From: Burkholderiaceae bacterium
GTDB lineage: Bacteria > Pseudomonadota > Gammaproteobacteria > Burkholderiales > Burkholderiaceae_C
DNA length: 64,000 nt
Assembly: GCA_024235995.1 (NCBI GenBank)
Contig: JACKLI010000001.1
Span: forward strand, 2,480,001-2,544,000
Direction: 5' to 3'
Shown: one piece after another, positions 9,203-17,513 of the stretch
How the letters are laid out: every line of letters starts with the position of its first letter
How positions within the stretch are numbered: the first letter of the stretch is position 1
The notes under the pieces: generated by a model
What the model was told of the DNA's origin: nothing
The model's database searches: none
The model's input: the letters and a program-made list of their open reading frames with translations, nothing else
Position numbers and translations under genes: made by a program

Positions 9203-9544
9203 ATGCGATGGATTACCACTCAGATGCTCGCCTCTCTGGTTGACCGCTTGGTCAACCGAAAGCTCGATGGGCGCGAGGCGGCGGTGCAAATGGCCCACAT
9301 CCGCAGCGCCATGCTCGAGCTGCTGGGCGAGGACGGCGCGCGGCGCCATCCGCAGGTGGCGCGGCGCATCGAGTTTTGCGCCGACGAGATGGCGCTTTGG
9401 TATGCCCGCTCGGACCTGATGGCGGCGCTGGCCGATCTCTACGACGAGGAAACGGCGCAGCGCCAGGTGGCCCGCCAGTCGGTTTTGTTTCGCGGCCTTC
9501 TGCCCAAGAGCATGATGGCGCGGCCCGGAGCGCTGCGCAACTGA
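9203..9544 (+). CDS. hypothetical protein, helical
   Basis: 113 residues if translation starts at the ATG at 9203; an in-frame ATG at 9062 would add 47 residues of non-coding appearance. The sequence is helical and charged (SLVDRLVNRKLDGREAAVQMA, ELLGEDGARRHPQVARRIEF), with no motif I recognise. It sits between the ydcH-like gene and the convergent LD-carboxypeptidase. The region just upstream (8975-9060) is AT-rich and could hold its promoter. Confidence 0.6.
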   Translation: MRWITTQMLASLVDRLVNRKLDGREAAVQMAHIRSAMLELLGEDGARRHPQVARRIEFCADEMALWYARSDLMAALADLYDEETAQRQVARQSVLFRGLLPKSMMARPGALRN

Positions 9545-9571
9545 TCGGCCGCCCGGCATCGGCCGGGCCCG

Positions 9572-10543
9572 TCAGTGCAGATGGCCCCACAGCACCAGGG
9601 CTTCGCGGCCTTCCACCAGCACGTCGACCTCGGCGCCCACGGGCAGCAGCACCTTGGTGGGTGTGTGGCCGAACGGCAGGCCGGTCAGCACCGGCACTTT
9701 CAGCTGGCTGCGCAGGTATTCGACCACTTTGGCCAGGCTGTAGCCCCGGTCGTGCCCGTTCAAGCGATAGTCGGTGAACTGCCCCAGCAGCACGGCCTTT
9801 TGGCGCGCCAGCACGCCGGCGTGCAGCAGCTGCAGCAGCATGCGCTCGATGCGGTACGGGTGCTCGCCCACCTCTTCCAGAAACAGCACGCCGCCCTTCA
9901 CCTCGGGCCACCAGGGCGTGCCCAGCAGCGACTGCACCATGGCCAGGTTGCCGCCCCACAGCAGCGCGTGGCGCGCCAGGCTGCCTTGCCGGCCGGCCAG
10001 CGCCGCCACGTCGCCCGCCGGCAGGCGCCAGCCGGTACCCTCCCCCGAGCCGCTCAGCAGGTCGTCGAAGCAGGCCAGCATGATCTCGTCGGGGCCGCCG
10101 GCCTGGCTGGCGCCGCCATGGCCTTCCTGCGCGTCGGCCGCGTCGGCGCTGCCAAAGCCTTCGCACAGCGCGGGCCCGGCCCAGGTGACGGTGCAGCCGC
10201 GCGCCAGCAGGCCCAGCTGCAGCACGGTGAAGTCACTGAAGCCGACCCAGCGCGTGCCGCGCTCGGCCGCGCGCGCCAGCGCCCGCCAGGGCAGCTGCGG
10301 CAGCAGGCGACTCAGACCGTAGCCGCCGCGCGTGATCAGGGCCACGTCGGCGCCGCTGGCGGCCGCGCGTTCGATGGCGGCCAGGCGCGTGGCGTCGTCG
10401 CCGGCAAAGCGCTGCCAGCTGGCCAGCGCGTCGGGGTCGATCTCGACCTCATGGCCCATGGCCTGCAGGCGCTTGACGCCGCGCCGAAAGGCCGCGCGGT
10501 CGCGCACCGCGCCAGAAGGTGAATAGACGTAGATGTGGGCCAT
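9572..10543 (-). CDS. ldcA: LD-carboxypeptidase (peptidase S66, LdcA-like)
   Basis: 323 residues. The nucleophile serine is S103 in GFSDFTVLQ, preceded by the conserved RGGYG (residues 72-76). The C-terminal half has the glutamate/histidine region of S66 peptidases (LFLEEVGEHPYRIERML and GLPFGHTPTKVLLPVG). These cytoplasmic enzymes remove the terminal D-alanine from tetrapeptides in murein recycling. It starts with ATG at 10543 and is followed upstream by the TadA fusion in the same direction. Confidence 0.93.
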   Translation of the reverse strand: MAHIYVYSPSGAVRDRAAFRRGVKRLQAMGHEVEIDPDALASWQRFAGDDATRLAAIERAAASGADVALITRGGYGLSRLLPQLPWRALARAAERGTRWVGFSDFTVLQLGLLARGCTVTWAGPALCEGFGSADAADAQEGHGGASQAGGPDEIMLACFDDLLSGSGEGTGWRLPAGDVAALAGRQGSLARHALLWGGNLAMVQSLLGTPWWPEVKGGVLFLEEVGEHPYRIERMLLQLLHAGVLARQKAVLLGQFTDYRLNGHDRGYSLAKVVEYLRSQLKVPVLTGLPFGHTPTKVLLPVGAEVDVLVEGREALVLWGHLH

Positions 10544-10641
10544 GCCGATTCGGTTTTGAATGTTTTTCGGTTCGAGCGCCCACGCATCAAGCGCCGGCAG
10601 CTATCAAAATTGTATCACCAACCGCCCATGGCAAGGCACGC

Positions 10642-12039
10642 TCAAGCCGCCTGGGGCGCGAAGTGCGCCAGGGCATGCTCGGCCACCACGGCCCCGCATT
10701 CGGGCACGAAATGGCCGCAGGTGGGCAGCACGACGGGCGGCGGGCAGCCCCGGATGTCGGCGTGCAGGGTGCGCATCACGGGCTCGCCCAGCACCGGGTC
10801 GGCGGCGCCGATCAGCATCAGGCTGCGCCCTTGCCAGTCGTGGCGCCAAAACTCGCGCGCCTGCCGGGCCGTGGCGGCGCCCTCGTCCTGCGGCCGCTCG
10901 GCCACCCGGGCCGGAAACGCGCGCAGCGCGGCGCGAAAGCCGGCGTTGGGAAAGGGCGCCGCGTAGGCCGCGCATTCGGCCGCGCTCAGCTGCGGGTTGC
11001 CGCGTGCCAGCAGGCGGGCGATGTCGTAGGCCGGGTTTTGGGCGCACATCTGGCGCCAGGCCACAAAGCCGGGCGACAGCGGCGCCTCGCCCGTGGCCAG
11101 CAGGGTGTTCATCACCAGCAGGCCGTGGTAGCGCGCCGGGCTGGCCATGGGCAGGGTCAGGCCCAGCAGGCCGCCCCAGTCCTGCACCACCAGCACCACG
11201 CGCTGCAGATCGAGCCGCTCGACCAGCTCCAGCAGCACCTGGCGGTGCCAGTCGAAGCGGTGCGCAACCTCCTTCTTGGGCTTGTCGCTCTTGCCGAAGC
11301 CGATCAGATCGGGCGCCACCACGCGCTGGCCGGCGGCGGTCAGGCGTGCGATCAGATGGCGGTACAGGTAGCTCCAGCTGGGGTTGCCGTGCAGGCACAG
11401 CCAGGTCAGCGGCGCGTCGCGCGGGCCTTCGTCCACGTGGTGCAGGCGAAGGCCGGCCAGCGCGGGCAGGTCGCTGATGTAATGCGGCGCCCAGGGGTAA
11501 CCGGGCAGGCCGTCGAAGGCGGCATCGGGCGTGCGCAGGGCGTCCTCGCGCAGCGGGCTGGGATTGCCGCGCCGCGCCTCGAAGAAGGCGCGCAGCAGCT
11601 GGCCGCCCTCCTCGGCCAGCACGCCGCCCTGCACCACGGTCTGGTGGTTGAGCCGGGCCTGGCCGAACACGTCCAGCACCGAGCCGGCGGCTCCCGTGCG
11701 CGGGTCGGGCGCGCCGAACACCACGCGCGCCAGGCGCGCATGCAGCATGGCGCCGGCGCACATGGCGCAGGGCTCGAGCGTGACGTAGAGCGTGCAGCCG
11801 TCCAGCCGGTAGTTGCCCAGGGCGCGGGCGGCGGCGCGCAGCGCGGCGATCTCGGCGTGGGCCGTGGGGTCGTGCTGGCCGATGGGGGCGTTGCGGCCGG
11901 TGGCGATGACGCGGCCGCCATGCACCACCACGGCGCCCACCGGCACCTCCCCTGCGGCGGCGGCGGCGCGGGCCTCGGCCAGCGCCAGGCGCATGGCTTG
12001 CTCGTCGTCCGTGAGCAGGGTTTCGGGTATCGGGGTCAC
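10642..12039 (-). CDS. tadA: fusion: tRNA adenosine(34) deaminase TadA + haloalkane dehalogenase-like alpha/beta hydrolase
   Basis: 465 residues in one uninterrupted frame, more than twice the normal TadA length. Residues 1-160 are TadA: zinc ligand H61 and catalytic E63 in HAE, and C91/C94 in PCAMC. Residues 190-465 form an alpha/beta hydrolase resembling haloalkane dehalogenases: oxyanion/halide segment HGNPSW (N219), nucleophile D287 followed by W288 in VQDWGG, and histidine H443 in CGHFVPE. The TadA half makes inosine at position 34 of tRNA-Arg; the role of the hydrolase half is unknown. The start is GTG at 12039, followed 15 codons later by the MRLAL of normal TadA. Confidence 0.9.
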   Translation of the reverse strand: MTPIPETLLTDDEQAMRLALAEARAAAAAGEVPVGAVVVHGGRVIATGRNAPIGQHDPTAHAEIAALRAAARALGNYRLDGCTLYVTLEPCAMCAGAMLHARLARVVFGAPDPRTGAAGSVLDVFGQARLNHQTVVQGGVLAEEGGQLLRAFFEARRGNPSPLREDALRTPDAAFDGLPGYPWAPHYISDLPALAGLRLHHVDEGPRDAPLTWLCLHGNPSWSYLYRHLIARLTAAGQRVVAPDLIGFGKSDKPKKEVAHRFDWHRQVLLELVERLDLQRVVLVVQDWGGLLGLTLPMASPARYHGLLVMNTLLATGEAPLSPGFVAWRQMCAQNPAYDIARLLARGNPQLSAAECAAYAAPFPNAGFRAALRAFPARVAERPQDEGAATARQAREFWRHDWQGRSLMLIGAADPVLGEPVMRTLHADIRGCPPPVVLPTCGHFVPECGAVVAEHALAHFAPQAA

Positions 12040-12105
12040 TATGCAATCGATAGCTGGGTGCGCTTGATTCGTGCCGGCTGCAGCTATTTTTGTTCCAAAT
12101 GTTGC

Positions 12106-12339
12106 CTACTTGGCCTCGTCCGGCACGTCGCGCGGCGTCTGCAGGGCGTTTTCGAGCTGCTGCTTGAACTGCTGCTCGATGCGCTGGCTTTGCTCGCGCA
12201 CGTTGCCGCCCGCAGGCGCCGGGGCCGCGCCGGCGGCCGGGGGCGCCGCCAGATGAGTGAGCGAGGTGCTCTGACGCATGGCCAGCCAGGCCACCAGCAG
12301 CAAGGCCAGCAGCACGCCGATGAGTCCCAGGCCACGCAT
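12106..12339 (-). CDS. small membrane protein, hypothetical
   Basis: 77 residues: one N-terminal hydrophobic segment (LGLIGVLLALLLVAWLAM), a proline/alanine-rich linker, and a polar helical tail (REQSQRIEQQFKQQLENAL). I do not recognise a named family. It lies three bases after the PaiB-like gene on the same strand and ahead of the tadA fusion, so the three are probably cotranscribed. Confidence 0.7.
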   Translation of the reverse strand: MRGLGLIGVLLALLLVAWLAMRQSTSLTHLAAPPAAGAAPAPAGGNVREQSQRIEQQFKQQLENALQTPRDVPDEAK

Positions 12340-12342
12340 GGT

Positions 12343-12990
12343 TCAGTCTCCTTGCTTGATGGATACAGGCACCAGCGCCAGCCGCTCCATCCACCGCGCC
12401 AGCGCCCGCTCGCCTTCGGTGCCCGCCGCGTAGCGCGCGTGCATGGCGGCGTGCGCCTCGGGGCGGTGCTGGTTGAGCTTGACGGCGCATTGCCAGGATT
12501 CGACCTTCAGCTCGAAGGCCACGATGGCCGCCAGCATGCGCTGCTGAAACGCGGCATCCAGGCTGCGCCACTGCGCGGCGTACGCCGGGTCGTGGTCGCC
12601 GATGAGCGTCTTGAGCAGCGCGTCCTTGGCCGCCAGGTCCTGGGCGTCGATCGGCCGCGCCCGCACGCGGCAGTGCACGGCCACGTAGCTCCAGGTCGGC
12701 ACACGCGCCTTGTCCTGGTACACGTCGGGCGACATGTAGGCGTTGGGGCCGAGAAAGCTGACCAGCGCCTGCGGCCGCGCCTGCAGCTGCTGCCACTGCG
12801 GATTGGCGCGCGCCATGTGGGCCAGCAGGGTCCAGCCGCCCTGCCCGTCCACGCTCAGGCGCATGGGCAGGTGGCTGACCTGCGGCAGGCCGGCGTCGTC
12901 GGTGGTGATCAGGCTGGCCAGCGGCTGCTCGCGCACGATCTGCGCGGCCACGGCGGCGTCGCTGCTGCTGTGCGTGGGGTTGAGGTACAT
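12343..12990 (-). CDS. PaiB-type FMN-binding protein
   Basis: 215 residues from the ATG at 12990. It begins MYLNPTHSS and carries the conserved PaiB pattern PLASLITTD, HLPMRL, ARANPQW, YMSPDVYQ and PTWSYVAVH, and FELKVESWQ near the C-terminus. The family has a flavin-reductase-like split barrel. It was named from a Bacillus sporulation/protease regulator, but biochemical function in proteobacteria is unclear. It is at the normal family length and shows no defect. Confidence 0.9.
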   Translation of the reverse strand: MYLNPTHSSSDAAVAAQIVREQPLASLITTDDAGLPQVSHLPMRLSVDGQGGWTLLAHMARANPQWQQLQARPQALVSFLGPNAYMSPDVYQDKARVPTWSYVAVHCRVRARPIDAQDLAAKDALLKTLIGDHDPAYAAQWRSLDAAFQQRMLAAIVAFELKVESWQCAVKLNQHRPEAHAAMHARYAAGTEGERALARWMERLALVPVSIKQGD

Positions 12991-13037
12991 GGCGGATGCA
13001 GGGCGTCGATCCAGGTGCGGCGATGGTAGCGCGCCAC

Positions 13038-13700
13038 TCACGCCGCCTTGCGCGCGATGCCGTACAGGGCCGTGCCCAAGGCCGTCACGCCGGCGGCGGC
13101 AAACCTGGGCTCTTGCGCCAGGATGTCGCGCCGCTCCAGCAGGGCGATGTTCCAGCCGGCGCCGTAGCGCTGGCGCACCTCCGCCTCCTCGACCGCGAAC
13201 GGCGGGCCCTGCATCTCGTGCTGCGGGTATTCCAGCGTGACCAGCAGGCCGCGGCAGCCGGCGGGCAGGTGCGCGTACGGCCCGGCCACGTAGCGCGCGC
13301 GCAGCTCGGGCGGCAGCGCGATCAGCGCCGCACGGTCGTACACGCCGGCGCAGTCGGCCAGCGCGGCGGCGTCCAGTCCGAACACGTCGCCGCAGATCAG
13401 CTCGATCGCGCCCGCCACGTGGTGCGTGCCGTAGCGCGAGCTGCGCACGGTGGGCGTCAGCCCGTGCTCGGCAAAGAACTGCTGCACCGCCAGCGGCGAC
13501 AGCTCCACCCCCAGCACCGGGTGGCCCTGCCCCGCCAGCCACAGCATGTCCAGCGACTTGCCCGCCAGCGGCACGAACACGCGCCCGCCCGCCGGCACGC
13601 CCACGGCCGGCCAGTGCTTGGGCAGCAGCGGCAGCACGCGCGACTGGTGAAAACCGGTTTGCCCTTGCTGCCAGCGCTGCAGCCAGAAATCGTGGTCCAT
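13038..13700 (-). CDS. tpm: thiopurine S-methyltransferase (TPMT)
   Basis: 220 residues from the ATG at 13700. It starts MDHDFWLQRW and has GFHQSRV, the SAM-binding segment VFVPLAGKSLDMLWLA, GVELSPLAVQQFF, ELICGDVF, and YDRAALIALPP, all typical of bacterial TPMT. The enzyme transfers methyl groups to thiol compounds and in bacteria to selenium and tellurium oxyanion products. The longer open frame upstream overlaps the promoter side of the cytX leader and has no good start. Confidence 0.92.
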   Translation of the reverse strand: MDHDFWLQRWQQGQTGFHQSRVLPLLPKHWPAVGVPAGGRVFVPLAGKSLDMLWLAGQGHPVLGVELSPLAVQQFFAEHGLTPTVRSSRYGTHHVAGAIELICGDVFGLDAAALADCAGVYDRAALIALPPELRARYVAGPYAHLPAGCRGLLVTLEYPQHEMQGPPFAVEEAEVRQRYGAGWNIALLERRDILAQEPRFAAAGVTALGTALYGIARKAA

Positions 13701-13852
13701 GGTGATCGATGCGGAATGGGTTTGCGGCCCGATGGCCCAGTGTAGCCCTGGGTGCATGCGGTATCCGTGGCTGTCTGCACGCCACAGGCGGGCGCCAGCC
13801 GGCCCGGCGGCGGCGGCGGCGCGCATCGGGCCGCACCTTGGGTCACGCCCGC

Positions 13853-13858
13853 TATAAT
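13853..13858 (+). promoter_or_regulatory. -10 box (TATAAT) of the riboswitch-cytX transcript
   Basis: A perfect TATAAT lies about 40 bases before the riboswitch body. No good -35 hexamer is visible at standard spacing, so the promoter is supported mainly by the -10 box and its position. Confidence 0.55.
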
Positions 13859-13894
13859 TTTTGGACGCGGCGCGAGCACCCGCTCACGCCGCGC

Positions 13895-13990
13895 GCTGGG
13901 GGTGCCCCGGCGTCGCACAGGCATGTGGGCGCCGCGGCTGAGAGCAGACCCTTTGAACCTGACTGAGATCATCCTCGCGCAGGGAAGCAA
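13895..13990 (+). ncRNA. TPP riboswitch (THI element)
   Basis: The leader carries the THI-box core in order: GGGGTGCC, then GCGGCTGAGA, ACCCTTTGAACCTGA, and GCGCAGGGAAGC at the 3' side, which re-pairs with the 5' stem. This element binds thiamine pyrophosphate and lowers expression of the downstream gene when thiamine is plentiful. It lies 60 bases before cytX, a thiamine-precursor transporter gene, which fits. Confidence 0.93.
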
Positions 13991-14050
13991 GGCCAGCCGC
14001 CGATAAGCCCGGCACGCCTTCATTTCCTGTCATCGCCCTGGAGCAAGCCG

Positions 14051-15352
14051 ATGGCAACCCCTTCCTCCCCCGACGCCGCGCACGGCGCGGCCCTGCCGAT
14101 CGGCGCGCACGAGCGGCGCTTCGGCACGCTCGACCACGCGGCCCTGTGGTTCAGCCTGGGCGTGGGCCTGCTGGTGATGCAGGTGGGCGCGGCGCTGATG
14201 CCGGCGCTGTCGCCGCGCGACGCCATGCTGGCCATCGGGCTGGGCTCGATGCTGGGCGCGGGGCTGCTGGCCTGGGTGGGCTCGCTGGGCGCGCGCCACG
14301 GGCTGTCCAGCTCGGCGCTGATCGGCTCGGCGCTGGGGCGCTCCTTCGCCCTCCTGCCGGTGGGCCTGAACGTGCTGCAGCTGCTGGGCTGGACGGCCTT
14401 CGAGCTGGTCATCATGCGCGACGGCAGCGCCGCGCTGCTGCAGCGCGTGGGCCTGGGCGGCGCCTGGGCGGCGCCGGTGCTGACGCTGCTGTGGGGCGCG
14501 CTGCTGATGGCGCTGGCCGCGGGCTCGATGGTGGGCCTGGTGCGGCGCTTCGTCAGCCGCTTCGGCCTGCCGCTGGTGGTGCTGTCGCTGGCCTGGCTGA
14601 GCTGGCAGTTCGGCTCGCGCCTGGCCGAGCAGGGTCTGACGGCGTGGTGGAGCCGCCCCGGCACCGGCGAGATGAGCGCGCTGCAGGCGCTGGACCTGGT
14701 GATCGCCATGCCCGTGTCCTGGCTGCCGCTGGTGGCCGACTACGCCCGCTACGGACGCAGCGCGCGCGGCACGCTGTCGGGCATCTGGCTGGGCTACATC
14801 GTCGCCAACCTGTGGTGCTACGCGCTGGGCGTGGTGGTGGTGTCCACGGCGCCGGCCGACGCCGACCTGCTGGCCACCATGCTGCTGGCGCAGGGCGGTC
14901 TGATCGCGCTGGGCTTCATCCTGATCGACGAGGTCGACAACGCCTATGGCGACGTGCACTCGGGCGCGGTGTCGGCGCACTACCTGACGCGCTCGCGCTG
15001 GAGCATTCGCCGCCTGGGCATCGGCCTGGCGGCATTGGCCACGGCCGCCGCGCTGGCGCTGCCCATCCACAGCCTGGAGCCTTTCCTGCTGCTGCTCAGC
15101 TCCGTCTTCGTGCCGCTGTTCGGCGTGGTGCTGTCGCAGCTGGCGGGCGGCGACCTGCCGGCGGCCCGCGCGGTGCGCGCAGGCCCTGCCCTGCTGTGGC
15201 TGGCCGGCATCGCCTGCTTTCACCTGGGCAGCGCCTACTGGCCGCAGTGGGGTTCGGCCCTGCCCTGCCTGGCCTTCACGCTGATCGGCGGCTGGCTGCT
15301 GCGCCTGCTGCCGCAGGGACCGCGGCCCACCCCGTCCGCACCAAGCCCTTGA
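14051..15352 (+). CDS. cytX: CytX-type hydroxymethylpyrimidine/cytosine permease
   Basis: 433 residues with about twelve hydrophobic segments, of the nucleobase:cation symporter-1 (cytosine permease) family. Membrane segments begin around residue 28 (HAALWFSLGVGLLVMQVG) and run almost to the end. ARHGLSSSALIG and LVADYARYGRS are conserved family stretches. The TPP riboswitch in front indicates that it imports a thiamine precursor, probably hydroxymethylpyrimidine. The ATG at 14051 lies at normal distance behind GGAGCAAG. No thi gene follows, because the tRNA-Asn/island border comes next. Confidence 0.9.
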   Translation: MATPSSPDAAHGAALPIGAHERRFGTLDHAALWFSLGVGLLVMQVGAALMPALSPRDAMLAIGLGSMLGAGLLAWVGSLGARHGLSSSALIGSALGRSFALLPVGLNVLQLLGWTAFELVIMRDGSAALLQRVGLGGAWAAPVLTLLWGALLMALAAGSMVGLVRRFVSRFGLPLVVLSLAWLSWQFGSRLAEQGLTAWWSRPGTGEMSALQALDLVIAMPVSWLPLVADYARYGRSARGTLSGIWLGYIVANLWCYALGVVVVSTAPADADLLATMLLAQGGLIALGFILIDEVDNAYGDVHSGAVSAHYLTRSRWSIRRLGIGLAALATAAALALPIHSLEPFLLLLSSVFVPLFGVVLSQLAGGDLPAARAVRAGPALLWLAGIACFHLGSAYWPQWGSALPCLAFTLIGGWLLRLLPQGPRPTPSAPSP

Positions 15353-15460
15353 CGGCTGCCACGCCCAGTCGGCCTACCTGCAATGCCTGTTGCTGAGCCA
15401 CTGGCTTGCAACTGGCCGTGACCCGCCATGAGCACACCTGAACCGTAATACGGCCCGGAA

Positions 15461-15495
15461 AAAGAAAAACCCCGCTACCTTTTGAGTAGCAGGGT
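15461..15495 (-). terminator. rho-independent terminator of the tRNA-Asn gene
   Basis: On the minus strand ACCCTGCTAC pairs with GTAGCGGGGT, followed by TTTTTCTTTTT, just downstream of the tRNA-Asn 3' end. Confidence 0.75.
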
Positions 15496-15509
15496 CTTCT
15501 TGCGGTATT

Positions 15510-15556
15510 TGGCTCCCCGACCTGGGCTCGAACCAGGGACCTACGGATTAACAGTC
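15510..15556 (-). other. 3' part of tRNA-Asn(GTT): left attachment site of a genomic island
   Basis: On the minus strand the sequence from the anticodon loop (GACTGTTAATCCGT) to the T-arm (CCTGGTTCGAGCCCAGG) and the acceptor end (CGGGGAGCCA) is an intact 3' tRNA-Asn half. The 5' half is missing: identity stops in the 5' anticodon stem (GCAGA where CGGA-type pairing is expected), and foreign DNA follows. This is the normal footprint of a tyrosine integrase that recombines in the anticodon loop. The intact tRNA gene should lie at the other island end, which is not found in this window. Confidence 0.85.
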
Positions 15557-15674
15557 TGCAGGAGTATGGGTTCTGGGGTGTTGATTGAAATTGATGTTTT
15601 CTTTTTAAAACAATGAGTTATGGAAATATTTACTCTTGTAGTGTTGAGGGGTATTCGGCAAAATAGGGCGAAAC

Positions 15675-15751
15675 TGGCTACATAGTGGCTACATAGTGGC
15701 TACATGGAAAACCAGCGGACACGTTCCGCCAGACTCCGAAGCCATGTAGCC
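15675..15751. repeat. three tandem 11-bp repeats plus one inverted copy near the integrase
   Basis: TGGCTACATAG occurs at 15675-15685 and 15686-15696, and TGGCTACATGG at 15697-15707, head to tail at one helical turn. An inverted copy (CCATGTAGCC) lies at 15742-15751. Located between the attachment site and the integrase start, they are candidates for arm-type integrase or excisionase binding sites. Confidence 0.6.
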
Positions 15752-15777
15752 GCTCTGCAGCCCCAGCTCCTACAACC

Positions 15778-17130
15778 ATGGCACGGCCACGCAAGACTGA
15801 AGCCCCCGACTTGGCGAACGCCGTCGATCTGACAGCCGGCGTCATCGACCGCCTGACCTGCCCGCCCGGCAAGCAGCAAGCCTTTCTGCGCGACAGCAAA
15901 GCACCCGGCTTGCGCGTGCGCGTGACCGCCGGGGGGACCAAGTCCTACGTGTTCGAAGCGAAGCTGCGTCGCCAGACCATCCGCCGCACCTTGGGTGACG
16001 TGCGCGCTTGGACGATCGAACTGGCGCGTGCCGAAGCGAACCGCCTGCGTGTAACCCTGGATGCCGGGCAAGACCCGCGCGAGTTGGAGCGCCAGCGCGA
16101 AGCCGAGGCTCGGGCTGCGAAGGCCGCGCAGGTGGCCCAGGCCGTCACGGTGGGCCAGGCATGGGCCGATTACATTGAAGCCCGCCGCTCGCACTGGGGG
16201 GCCCGGCACCATGCTGACCATGTGAGGCTGATTCGCCCCGGTGGTGAAAAGGCAACCCGTGGCACCCGTGGCCGGGGCGTCACCATCGCCGGGCCGTTGC
16301 ACGCTCTGGCCGCCCTGCGGCTGGGCGAGTTGGATGCCAACACCATGCAGGCATGGGCCAAGCACGAAGCCAAGACCCGGCCCACATCGGCGCGGCTGGC
16401 GCTGCGCTGCTTCAAAGCTTTCATGACTTGGTGCGGCGAACAGAAGGCCTATGCCGGGCTGCTGAACACCGACGCTGCCAGCGGCCGAGCAGTGCGCGAA
16501 CCGCTGGGCCGCGCAAAGCCCAAGTCCGACGCCCTGCTGCGCGAGCAATTGGCCGTCTGGTTTGCCGCCGTGCGCGCCCTACCCCCAGTGCCTGCCGCCT
16601 ACCTGCAAATCCTGCTGCTGACGGGAGCACGCCCCGGCGAGTTGCTGGACCTGCGCTGGGACGATTTAAACCTGCAATGGCGTGGCATCACCCTGCGCGA
16701 CAAGGCCGAAAGCAAAGGCGGTGAAGATGGCACCCGGCAAATTCCGCTGACGCCCTATGTGCACTTCTTGCTGACCGGCCTGCCGCGGCGCAATGAATGG
16801 GTGTTCTCCAGCGCCACCAAGCCCACGCCGATAGCCACGCCGCGCTCGCCGCATGTTGACGCCTGCCGTGAGGCCGGTGTCGAGTACCTGACCTTGCATG
16901 GCCTGCGTCGCAGTTTCGGCAGTCTGGCCGAATGGCTGGAACTGCCTGCCGGCGTGGTGGCGCAGATTCAAGGCCACAAGCCCAGCGCCACGGCAGAGAA
17001 ACACTACCGCGTGCGCCCCTTGGACCTGCTGCGCGTGCACCATGAGCGCATCGAAACCTGGATGCTGGAACAGACGGGTATCGAATTTCATCCTCCGTCC
17101 GAATCGGGCAAGGTGCGCGCGACGAGATGA
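15778..17130 (+). CDS. int: tyrosine-type site-specific integrase of the island
   Basis: 450 residues. There is an N-terminal DUF4102-like arm-binding domain (residues 20-100; SKAPGLRVRVTAGGTKSYVF), a core-binding region, then the catalytic domain with R285 (TGARPGELLDLRW), H374-x-x-R377 (HGLRRSFG), H400 (QGHKPSATAEKHY) and tyrosine Y410. All catalytic residues are present, so the protein looks functional. It reads away from the tRNA-Asn fragment 220 bases upstream, the standard position for a tRNA-targeting integrase. Confidence 0.95.
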   Translation: MARPRKTEAPDLANAVDLTAGVIDRLTCPPGKQQAFLRDSKAPGLRVRVTAGGTKSYVFEAKLRRQTIRRTLGDVRAWTIELARAEANRLRVTLDAGQDPRELERQREAEARAAKAAQVAQAVTVGQAWADYIEARRSHWGARHHADHVRLIRPGGEKATRGTRGRGVTIAGPLHALAALRLGELDANTMQAWAKHEAKTRPTSARLALRCFKAFMTWCGEQKAYAGLLNTDAASGRAVREPLGRAKPKSDALLREQLAVWFAAVRALPPVPAAYLQILLLTGARPGELLDLRWDDLNLQWRGITLRDKAESKGGEDGTRQIPLTPYVHFLLTGLPRRNEWVFSSATKPTPIATPRSPHVDACREAGVEYLTLHGLRRSFGSLAEWLELPAGVVAQIQGHKPSATAEKHYRVRPLDLLRVHHERIETWMLEQTGIEFHPPSESGKVRATR

Positions 17131-17513
17131 TGGAGGTCAATGGCTTCGTGTAATGCCAGCGGTCGGATCGATGTGCGCTGGTTGGCGCGCGCCGAAGACG
17201 CTCCTGATTAAATAGCTTGTGGTGCTTATCCAGAAATCGCTTGAGGCCTATTTGGCCGCATCCTTCCTTGGCTTGCTCCTTCGTGCGCCAAGGCAAGCAG
17301 CGGCGCGTCCTTGCCCGGCATGATTGAATAAAAGCCGCACTGATGGACGAGTTCTGAAAAAAATCCCTGTGGGTACAAAATTTTTCCGTCCGCCAACCGC
17401 TCGGACGTGTCGACCGCACTCCGGAAAACTGATAAAAATATCAATCGTGTATGGAATTTTGAGAAAATTCCCGTCGCACTGAAGCTTTTTCCGCCTCTCA
17501 ACGCCTCACTGAC
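17131..17513. other. intergenic region between integrase and fic, no gene seen
   Basis: No convincing coding frame. The last 150 bases are AT-rich compared with their surroundings and include the dyad AATTTT-GAG-AAAATT near 17456, so the fic promoter is probably here. Confidence 0.4.

Noticed and set aside
10519..13029. 836-codon open frame on the plus strand across LD-carboxypeptidase, TadA fusion, small protein and PaiB
   Set aside because: It runs through four well-supported minus-strand genes and their gaps and has no recognisable domain; a GC-driven shadow.
15510..15556. A complete functional tRNA-Asn gene
   Set aside because: Only the part from the anticodon loop to the 3' end is present; the D-arm and 5' acceptor strand are replaced by unrelated sequence.
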